The notes under the pieces were generated by a model, which was not told the origin of the DNA, did not search any database, and saw only the letters and a program-made list of their open reading frames with translations. A program made the position numbers and the translations under genes. A DNA stretch of 64,000 nucleotides from Rhynchopus sp. YZ270_cl-10 (lineage: Eukaryota; Euglenozoa; Diplonemea; Diplonemida; Diplonemidae), in contig OZ037921.1 in the NCBI GenBank assembly GCA_964035575.1, positions 454,501 through 518,500 of the forward strand. Reading direction: 5' to 3'. The stretch's first letter is position 1, and every line of letters starts with the position of its first letter. Below, piece after piece: positions 10,669-18,607 of the stretch.

Positions 10669-11976
10669 AAAAAATTTATTTCATCCACCTAAAAAAAGTT
10701 ACTTGCGTCTCTTTGTTGGTGTACGTTATTGTTGCGTTGAAGCATCCACACACATATTTTCCATAGATGTGTTTCCTTCTGAATGTTTCCCTTTGGATGT
10801 TTTCCCTGTGAGGTATGTGGATTGGGACTGGTGCAGAGCACAGACATGGGATGGGTGGGGCTGTCTATAGGGGGTGGGGTGCTGGGGGGTACGGGGGAAA
10901 CTGGTGGGGTGCTACAACCCCTTCATCGCGACAGAAACTTTCTCTGTACACTACATGCCCCTAAAAAAGAAAATACCCCGTAGATCGCTCACACTCCACC
11001 GCAAAAAATAAATCCAAAAAAAAAGCTTCAAAGTTTGCAAAAATTGTACCCAAGTTATACTTGTGGTCACCTTAAAAAAGGGGGGTTCAAGCAAAGAAAA
11101 AGACGTTGGTAGTGCTGAAAACGCTCGAAGGAACACACATGGGGTGGCCCGGGGGCACGGCGTTTTTTTTTTTCAAAAATAAAAAAAATAAAAAAAAAAG
11201 ACATTATTCCAGACTTTGAAATGAAGTTGACAAAAAGAATGACAACTGACAAGACAAACACCCCCTGTGTGGGAGGAGAACGAAAACAAGAAAAATATTT
11301 TTAGACTATCACGGGATAGCAGTCACGATTTTTTCACATACTATTTTACTTTAGCTTCTAAAAAAAGGAATAGATATTGAATGCAGGCACCTCTGACTGA
11401 CCCACGATGCCAACCATACCATTCGGATAAAAATACAAAAAATTTTGTTTGTGCGTAAAATGTGTAATAAATATTCTGTAGTGATATTTTTATTACTGCA
11501 CTACGCTCCCACTGAGTACCTGGCCTGTAAAGAGGAAACCTCTTTGAGGCCAAAAAAGGTAAAATAAATGTCGATCGGGTCGGATGATTCGCAAAAAGAA
11601 AAAGAGTGGGGAAAAGAAGTTGAAGAATGATGCACTGGGCCTGTTGGACAGGACACACACACATCCAGCAGAGGAAGGTGGGTTTGGTGGAGAACAAAAA
11701 AAAAAGAGAGAGAAAAGCAAAAAGGTCACAGATGAACCCATTGGTATCGCGAATTAGTCATAGCAGCAAACACTTCGGTTTTTCTCGACATCGTTGGGTT
11801 TTCGAACGCCGAAGTGCTGCACTAAAAACGGAGGAAAAGAAGAAAGAAAAGTTGAAAAAAAAAAGGATGAACATGCCTGTCCTCCATACACATCTTTTTT
11901 CCAACAAATATCGTGTGGGTGGTACACAAGAAAAGTACTTTGTCTGATGCAGGACCCAAAAAGAAAGAAAGATTTA

Positions 11977-12010
11977 TAAGATGACCCTAAGCCTCTCGTT
12001 GCTTAGTCTG
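11977..12010 (+). repeat. H1 hairpin element
   Basis: AAGATGACCCTAAGC, loop CTCTCGTT, GCTTAGTC. Perfect CTAAGC/GCTTAG stem. Confidence 0.75.
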
Positions 12011-12370
12011 ATTAGAGTACGTAATGTTTTGAACGTTGGTTATTCATCAATTAACGTAATTAGCCACCTTAGAAAAAAAAAAAGGGAACCTGACAGACTA
12101 CTTGGTCACTCGAGAGCGCCAAGTATTGTTACTATTTGATTATTGGTGTTGTGCCAAAGCACCCGGGGGCGAGCAAGACCACCTTTCCGAGCTTTCGATC
12201 TCTCAAAATAATATGAGAAAGAAGGAAACTTGAAAAAAGGTGAATGTGGCTCTCTCGTACACACCTTTTTGCCACTATCGTTGTCACGCTGGAACAGCGC
12301 TTGGGATATGAGGAAAAAAAGGAAAAGAAGAAAAATTTTAGGTAAGATGAACTAAAGCCCCATCAGCACC

Positions 12371-12437
12371 ATTTTGATCCAAAGTTTCCGGTGTTTGCCA
12401 AACAAAAAAAAAACACCGGAAAACTTTGGGTCAAAAT
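12371..12437. other. Long imperfect hairpin (~26 bp stem)
   Basis: ATTTTGATCCAAAGTTTCC and the following GGTGTT are mirrored by AACACCGGAAAACTTTGGG and TCAAAAT, with one mismatch and one bulge, around an A-rich loop. The size resembles a small-RNA precursor or a tiny foldback element. No second copy is seen in the window. Confidence 0.7.
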
Positions 12438-12844
12438 CAGGTGGCCTCAGCTTCGTCACCAAGAAGAAGAGGGAAAAATGGTAAAGTATTTTCGCAGTGA
12501 TAGGAATAGAACAGACAGAAGTTTTGGGGGGTTGCAAAAAGACACAAATGGTATTTACATTCTTTTCTGACGAAAAGAAGGTATCAACAAACGAAAAAGG
12601 AATTGCTTAGCCATAGACAACATAAAGTCGCCGATTTTTTTAATGAGAGTTGCTATTCCACAAATGAAAAAAAAAAGGGGTTTGTTCTTTTCGTTTGTTG
12701 CTCCACTAACTGTTAGATTTCCCCCCACCCCGCTTCTGCATTTTTTGGTGTGGAAACTAACAAGCTTAGGGATACGCTTTCCGTCGGTTCTATTCCTGTT
12801 CTTATTGTCAACAACATTTGCTAAAGAAGAAGGAGAAAATAACT

Positions 12845-13037
12845 ATTTATTGCATGATGTAAAGTGCACTTTATATCACGAGGGAGCTATGGTTCCGAGT
12901 TGTAGGTTTTAGTACACGAGCGCAGCGAGTGTACTAATAAATTTTATGACCACGAGCGAAGCGAGTGGTCATAATATGCAACTCGGAACCATAGCTCCCG
13001 AGTTATATGAAGTGCGCTTTACAGAATGCAATACGAT
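12845..13037. mobile_element. Foldback (MITE-like) element, ~190 bp
   Basis: Inverted arms of about 55-60 bp (12849-12906 and 12976-13036) share AGTGCACTTTATATCACGAG-like and AGCTATGGTTCCGAGTTG sequence with few mismatches. The centre has two related small palindromes (ACGAGCGCAGCGAGTG and ACGAGCGAAGCGAGTG). No coding capacity. It directly abuts the inverted-repeat element starting at 13034. Confidence 0.75.
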
Positions 13038-13832
13038 ATTTTATCTCACGGGGATATAAACGAGCGCTTGATTTTGTGATTTTTGCTGTAAAAAAGTGAC
13101 GTAAAGTAGGCTTCGTCACGTATTTTTGGCTTGGGATAGGTGGGAGAGTGACATAAAGCTTATTCATATGGGTGTAGGGAGAAGGAGAGGGTGTGTTGGT
13201 GATGCAAGACGGGTAGGAGTTTCATGTTTGATGCTGACAAATCCCACTTTGAAGGCTACCCATTCTCCCACTTGCCAAAGTAGGCACCTCTCGATGCTGA
13301 TCTCTTGAGTAAAGGGGGGCCCCGAAGTTAATACCCCCAAATAATAGCTATTTTCCCAAATAACTTTTTATACTGCGTATACTGTGTATACTGTGTATAC
13401 TGTGTATACTGTGTATACTGTGTATACTGTGTATACTGTGTATACTGTGTATACTGTGTATACTGTGTATACTGTGTATACTGTGTATACTGTGTATACT
13501 GTGTATACTGTGTATACTGTGTATACTGTGTATACTGTGTATACTGTGTATACTGTGTATACTGTGTATACTGTGTATACTGTGTATACTGTGTATACTG
13601 TGTATACTGTGTATACTGTGTATACTGTGGAAATTTGTTGTTGTGTTGAGTTTTTGTAGTGTGGACACCTGCGTGATGATAAAGTATATTATGTCATGAC
13701 ATAAAGCTTTATGTCACGATCCCAGCTATCCCAAGCCAAAAATACGTGACGTAAAGCCTACTTTACGTCACGCTTTTTTACAGCTAAAATCGCAAAAATC
13801 AAGGGCGAGTTTATATCACTAGTGAGATAAAA
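13034..13832. mobile_element. Element with ~135 bp terminal inverted repeats and internal minisatellite
   Basis: The left arm (about 13034-13172) and right arm (about 13694-13832) are inverted copies at roughly 85% identity by eye. They start TTTTATCTCAC and run through TGTAAAAAAG, GTGACGTAAAGTAGGCTT and TTTTTGGCTTGGGATAG. The right arm contains a perfect palindrome, GTGACGTAAAG/CTTTACGTCAC. The interior carries the 9-bp minisatellite. No transposase is visible, so it is probably a non-autonomous DNA transposon. Its very long arms also fit a foldback element. Confidence 0.7.
13372..13629. repeat. 9-bp minisatellite (TATACTGTG), about 28 copies
   Basis: Near-perfect tandem array. The unit creates the palindrome GTATAC at every junction. 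The unit is a multiple of three with no stop in some frames, so long artificial open frames arise on both strands. These should not be read as genes. Confidence 0.97.
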
Positions 13833-13837
13833 GAAAT

Positions 13838-13870
13838 TGTAAGATGAATGTGCTTCTTGTGCACATACAT
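13838..13870 (+). repeat. H2 hairpin element
   Basis: AAGATGAATGTGC, loop TTCTTGT, GCACATACATC. Same architecture as H1 but with the stem TGTGC/GCACA. Confidence 0.65.
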
Positions 13871-14105
13871 CGAAAAAGAGAGACAAAAAAAAAAAAGCCT
13901 GGAAACTTCCGAGAAATCCAGGGTATTTGAGTTCGGTATTTCATTTTGCCATGAATATCATTTTACATAACAGGACACCATCGGGATGTGTAGTAGGGAA
14001 AGCTCTTTACAACCTATTATATTTGTAAAAAAGATAAAGTGCAAAATGCATCAACCGTACAGACAACAATAGTAACCCCCTAGAAAAAAGGGAAAAAAAA
14101 AGGTT

Positions 14106-14143
14106 TACAAGATGAACCTAAGCCTCTCTGTGCTTAGTCACCT
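14106..14143 (+). repeat. H1 hairpin element
   Basis: AAGATGAACCTAAGC, loop CTCTCTGT, GCTTAGTCACCTT. Perfect stem. Confidence 0.75.
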
Positions 14144-14317
14144 TCCGAGAATTTGCGTTAAAAACACTATTTTTGTTGTATTGGTGTTCCCCCAAAACAG
14201 TTGCGTATTAAGAATAACATTTGGTAGGGGAAAGAAAACGCCACTACCAGCTGTAGTGCATTGACATCTTCGTGGGTCTGTAAAAATAAAAAATAAAAAA
14301 TAAAAACTGAAAGGTTG

Positions 14318-14440
14318 ATAAGATGACCCCAAGCCTCTTGTGCTTAGTATCCTTGCAGAAATAAAAGAGAAGTTGAAAGTGCAAACGTTTCGCTTGATAC
14401 CGGAAGACGCAGGCACTACTTTCTCAAGGGTTATCAAATA
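14318..14440 (+). repeat. H1 followed by H3 element
   Basis: H1 (AAGATGACCCCAAGC, loop CTCTTGT, GCTTAG; one C/A stem mismatch) is followed ~20 bp later by an H3 copy starting GAAGTTGAAAGTGCAAACG and ending in a variant GGGTTATC hairpin. The H1-then-H3 order recurs at 16875. Confidence 0.65.
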
Positions 14441-14820
14441 ATTTCAGTTCAAAAATAGACAACTTAACCTATTAGCCACCAAAGGGGGTGGGTTTTTTTT
14501 TCCCGTTTTTTGTTTTGGAATCATCTGAGTGTTTCTGGGTCAAAACTGGGGCGATGGTGCATTTTTTGGGTCCTCTACGTGGTTTGGTATGGTCTTCGGG
14601 GACTTCTGCGGTTCTGAGAATCAAAATCGAAGAAATCGCATTCGCTAGGCTGTGACCGTCCCCCCCTGTTTCACGCATTTTCCTTGATGTGCGTGTTGTG
14701 GGCGGCGGAAAAAATCAAAAACAAAATTCTAAAAAGTCCAAAAAAAATAGGGGAATCACACATTTCTACCTCCCGGAATCCATTGCAGAATTTTTTTTCC
14801 ACTTTTGACAAAATTTTATT

Positions 14821-14996
14821 GTCTCTGAGGCTGGTGCTGATTTAAATGCGCATATATGCGCACTTGGTGGCTAATAGGTTAACACTCATCGAAAAACTCA
14901 TGGGAGAGGTTGTGGTGAAACGCACACACCTGGACCTGTTTGGTGAGCGTGGCTCTTGCGATTCGTCCCCAGAACCGCAAAGTGTGTTTAAAATGC
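14821..14996 (+). repeat. R5 dispersed repeat, copy 1
   Basis: The left part (CTGGTGCTGATT to GGCTAATAGGTTAA) recurs at 21416-21470. The right part (AACACTCATC to GCAAAGTGTGTT) recurs at 22832-22960. It contains the palindrome GCGCATATATGCGC and a GCGATTC/GAACCGC stem-loop that is a perfect 7-bp stem in the 22832 copy. Confidence 0.7.
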
Positions 14997-15017
14997 GCGA
15001 CAAAGAGAAAAAAAAAT

Positions 15018-15050
15018 CGATTGATGTGCGTCTCTCGTACGCACACAATC
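15018..15050 (+). repeat. H2 hairpin with extended stem
   Basis: TGTGCGT, loop CTCTCGT, ACGCACA: a perfect 7-bp stem around exactly the family loop. Two extra complementary positions compared with other H2 copies preserve pairing. Confidence 0.75.
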
Positions 15051-15518
15051 CAAATAAAAGAAAAGTTGAAAGTGCAATAAAATGAAAACCTAAAACCTAA
15101 AACGTGAAACAAAACGGTTAGTACAGGACACCACTACCTATCAGGGGTGCTCTCTTTTGCTATGTACCGTTCAGTAATTTTGTTGTTTTTCTTTTTTTGA
15201 AAATCTGCTTAAAAACATCAGTGCAGAATACTGACAGAACAGCGGAGACAAAAAAAACCAATACAAAAAAGATGAACATTTGGATAGCAAAACACAGGGT
15301 TTCGTAACAATAAAATCAAAAAAGGGAGGTATTTTTACGAGAGGGGGATTTTTTTTTTTTGCATCCCATGTCTGACACAAGCGTTACACAGTAGTTGTGA
15401 GTTTCAAACACCTCTGTGGATGCAGACACCGGATCTCCTCTTGGCGAGCGCTCTTCATTGATACACACAGCAGGGATGCTACGCAGGCCTGCTGTTTCAA
15501 TAAACAAAAAAGAATAAA

Positions 15519-15617
15519 AAGAGAAGTTGAAAAGTGCCTAACGCCTCACTGTTTCATGCGGACACAGGGGCACTGGTTCTCCGCGGGTTATCGAACCCCA
15601 GAGAGCACTTCATTGGC
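15519..15617 (+). repeat. H3 structured element
   Basis: GAGAAGTTGAAAAGTGCCTAACG, then a GGGGCAC arm complementary to GTGCC, then GGGTT-ATCG-AACCC (a perfect 5-bp stem, 4-nt loop) and AGAGAGCACTTCATTGG. It resembles a tRNA T-arm only superficially, because the loop has four bases. Confidence 0.65.
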
Positions 15618-16217
15618 AAAGAAAAATAAAAATAGAACATGGGTGCAAGCGGAAGCGCAGTGCCGTTAACTCTGGTTCCTGGAAAACCACTGCTGTACCA
15701 ACAGTTTCTCCTCCGACTATTGTACCAGGTGGGTCAGCTGCACCAACCGCAGTACTCTTTACAAAGTCTTTGCGGTGTATTACTTAACCTGCGTGCTTAA
15801 CCCCAACCGGGTTCTCCATTGCACCAGGGGCATGCGGAAGAAGCTAGGATTGCAGTTGTAATGAGAGAGAGGATGGGCAAATTGTTGTTGAAAAGTAGTT
15901 TTGTGAGATTGCATTTTTTTTTTTTTTTTGGATTTTTTTTGAATTTTATAAAAACCTGGTTTGTATTAGTGCAGTCCCAACCCTAGAGCGCGCGCCACTA
16001 AATGAATTTTGTTTGATTATATTTTTACACATAAAGCAAAACGTATGGGGGAGGGGAGAAAATGACTCTTCCATCCAGGATCTGCAAAGAGAGAGAGAGA
16101 GAGAGATAGAGATAGATCCTTGAAAGGCAAAAAAAAAGGGGGGTTTGAAAATGTTTTTTGTATGTTTTGAAAGTGCTTTGTGCAAAAAAAGGGGGGGAAT
16201 GATTTATTTTGAAACAA

Positions 16218-16275
16218 AGAGAAGTTAAAACAGTGCAAACACGCCTCAACCAGCAGACGCAGGGCATTGACACAA
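16218..16275 (+). repeat. H3 element, shortened
   Basis: GAGAAGTTAAAACAGTGCAAACACGCCTCAACC... ending GACGCAGGGCATTGAC. It shares the head and GACGCAGGGCA block with other H3 copies and lacks the second hairpin. Confidence 0.5.
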
Positions 16276-16874
16276 CAAAAAAAAATTCATAAAAAGGTTT
16301 TGTAAGATGGATTTAAAGCCTCACATTGCCCTAAAAGCAAAAAAAAAAAAAATATGACAATAAACGCTTTCTATTAAATTAAACGAAGCAACGAAATCAC
16401 CACCCTCAGGTGGGTTCACCTGTTGGGAGGGGAGGAGTTTGAATGAGTTGTTGTTTTTTATGAAGTTTGATAATTCGACCACGGGATGCCACCATATTTG
16501 ATGGTCAACACGAGGTTTTGTTATCTTTGTTTGCCTTTATTTTGTTTCTGTTGTTTGTTTTCTTTTCGGGGGAGTGTTTGTTCTTGTTTGTTTTCTGTGT
16601 TTGTTGGAGGAGAAGGTGCCATTTTTAGCAATTTATGAACAAAATTTTCACGAAACACACATTGAAAAAGAAGATGAACAGGCCCATCACGGGCGCCAAA
16701 TTCTTTTTCCAAAAGAGACTCTGCTGATTTTTTTTTTCTACTGACAGAACCATCTTTGCAAAAACATAGTCACAACTGTACTCACTTCTGCACTATGCAA
16801 ACAAACATGGCCCTCCCCTTGAAAGAAGGGGTTATGACAGAAAAAAAAGAAGAAAAATAATGAAAAAAGGATTT

Positions 16875-16990
16875 TGTAAGATGAACCTAAGACTCTCGTG
16901 ATTAGTCACCTAAAAGAAAAAAAGGAAAAAAAAAAGGAGAGAAGTTAAAAATACAAACGCCTCACCGTGCATCGGCGGACGCAGGCACTG
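16875..16990 (+). repeat. H1 followed by H3 element
   Basis: H1 variant: AAGATGAACCTAAGA, loop CTCTCGT, GATTAGTCACC; C to A on both arms, which does not restore pairing. The H3 copy starting at about 16938 has CGCC/GGCG arms around TCACCGTGCATC and ends GACGCAGGCACTGG. Confidence 0.6.
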
Positions 16991-17128
16991 GAAGAAGAAA
17001 AAGAAGAATAAATGAACAAAAAATAACGGAAAGATACAGACTTTTTTTGGCATATGGTCTGCCGAACTCGGCTGACATATTGATGCCCTCGGGTGAAGAT
17101 ATATGAAATGAAAAGAAAAAATTTTTTT

Positions 17129-17166
17129 ATGAGATGAACCTAAGCCTCTTACGCTCACGTCACCTT
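17129..17166 (+). repeat. H1 hairpin element, degenerate right arm
   Basis: GAGATGAACCTAAGCCTCTTACGCTCACGTCACC. The left arm and flanks are intact and the right arm is changed. Confidence 0.5.
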
Positions 17167-17204
17167 GATCACAATCGTTATCAAGAAAAATAAAGAAAGG
17201 TTGG

Positions 17205-17240
17205 AGGATGAACCTAGGCCTCACGGTGCCTCGTCATCTA
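17205..17240 (+). repeat. H1 hairpin with a compensatory pair
   Basis: GGATGAACCTAGGC, loop CTCACGGT, GCCTCGTCATC. Compared with CTAAGC/GCTTAG, stem position 4 is A to G and its partner is T to C, which keeps a base pair. One other stem position is mismatched. Confidence 0.6.
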
Positions 17241-17338
17241 AATAAATTTGGAAGGATTTTTAAAATGAAGACGTAACACTCAACATAAAAACGGAACGGA
17301 ACGTTTCCAAAAAAAAAAAAAAAAAAAAAAAAAAAATG

Positions 17339-17378
17339 TTTGTAAAATGAACCTAAGCCTCGCGTACTTGGTTACCAA
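17339..17378 (+). repeat. H1 hairpin element
   Basis: AAAATGAACCTAAGC, loop CTCGCGT, ACTTGGTTACC. The changed right arm keeps pairing at four positions, including one T-G wobble. Confidence 0.55.
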
Positions 17379-17585
17379 AAGGTAGGGGGGGGTCTTCTTG
17401 ATAAAAGGGGCAGGGGATTCTATTGTGCAGGGATTGTCATTGGCGTCTTTCTGCCTAAAAACAAAAGATTTTCGTGATAACCACCATATCAGTTCGTTCG
17501 GCTCGTTGGTCCCATTTGTATCCCCTACACTATACATTCATCAGCTTCTCTGTGGGATGCCTCAGATGAATGTAGGGGAATAAAA

Positions 17586-17755
17586 GAGAAGGAGAAGTTG
17601 AAAAGTGCAAAAACGCGTCACCGTTCTTCAGTGGACGCAGATCACTATCTCCTCTCGTGGGTTGCTTTTAATGGGAAATGAAAGAGAATGTTATATAGAG
17701 AAAAGTGCAAAATGCCTTACCGTACACTGGGCGTAGGGCATTGGTTCTACCGCGA
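17586..17755 (+). repeat. Two H3 elements in tandem
   Basis: First copy from GAGAAGTTGAAAAGTGCAAAAACGCG with GTGGACGCAG. Second copy from about 17693 (GAAAAGTGCAAAATGCC) with GGGCGTAGGGCATTGGTTCTACCGCG. Both are diverged but keep the order of blocks. Confidence 0.5.
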
Positions 17756-17931
17756 AAATGCGAAAAGCATGACCTCTTCGTGCCAGGCATCTGTCACATC
17801 TCTCTGGTGGTGTAGTTCGTGTGTACATAGTAACACCATTTTTTTAAAACGTAGGATTTACATTTGACATTTCGAGCGAAGCGTGTTGCAAATTGGGTTT
17901 AATTGGATACAGCAGTCAGAAAAATAATGGA

Positions 17932-17956
17932 AAAGATGTGCCTCTCTGGCACACCC
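17932..17956 (+). repeat. H2 hairpin with altered stem
   Basis: GATGTGCC, loop TCTCT, GGCACACC: a perfect stem TGTGCC/GGCACA. The base added on one arm is matched on the other. Confidence 0.6.
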
Positions 17957-18027
17957 TATCTTTGATAAGAGAAATGTTATTTCATATACTTTCTTTTCTT
18001 AACGAAACGAAAAGAAAGCAAAGAGGG

Positions 18028-18085
18028 TGCGAGAAATGTTGAAAAGTTGCAAAACGCCTCACCCCATTTAGGCGGACGCAGCCAC
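18028..18085 (+). repeat. H3 element
   Basis: GAGAAATGTTGAAAAGTTGCAAAACG, then CGCCT/AGGCG arms around CACCCCATTT and GGACGCAGCC. Confidence 0.55.
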
Positions 18086-18607
18086 AATAAAGGAAAGGAA
18101 TTGACATTTTTTTTTTACCTAATGCAAGCGTCTTATTCATGGACGCAACGTATGCAGTTAAAAAAAAACATATGGAAAGACGAAACACAATTTTATCAAC
18201 AAAACCAATTTTCATATACTTTCCATTCAGAAAGCATACCAAAAGGACGTTCAAAAAACGGCAACAAAAAATAACAGCAAGATCAGAAGGACAAACAGTT
18301 GGCCAGCTGTTTTCTTTTCCTTCGGGTGAGGATGTCAGGTTGGGGGGGGGGTATTTATGGCCAAGAAAGAAAAATTGAACATATTGAAAAGACACTTAGA
18401 GGCATCACCTAAAGCGCTACGAGTATTATGAGATGCCGTATCCACCCTCCCGAAGTCTATTCAAATAGCCCCAGCATACTTTACTGAAGCATGGGGAAAA
18501 CAGAGACATGAAAATAATTTGCAAAAAATAATTTTAGAATATGATTTGTGAGAGAAAAAAGAACGTAGTCGCTGATCCGGCGGTATGTCCTGAGACAAAA
18601 CTTTTCG

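Larger units (their letters stand above)
9031..18607. other. Repeat-rich spacer of ~9.5 kb
   Basis: Apart from possible 5' exons of the hypothetical gene, I find no convincing protein gene here. The stretch is AT-rich, with many poly-A/poly-T runs (for example about 17305-17336), an AG microsatellite at about 16087-16110 and GT/G-rich sequence at about 10845-10915. It holds the highest density of hairpin elements H1-H4 and the inverted-repeat elements listed separately. Confidence 0.6.

Noticed and set aside
13348-13668. HSI and YTV repeat frames on both strands
   Set aside because: Produced by the 9-bp minisatellite, whose unit length is a multiple of three.
15585-15612. tRNA T-arm in H3 elements (GGGTTATCGAACCCC)
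   Set aside because: The loop has four bases instead of seven, and no acceptor stem, D-arm or anticodon arm could be placed, so no tRNA gene is called.
16875-17005. Hammerhead-type ribozyme suggested by CTGATGA in reversed H3 and GATGAA in H1
   Set aside because: The required stem II between CUGANGA and GAAA and the cleavage-site stem could not be built in any copy.
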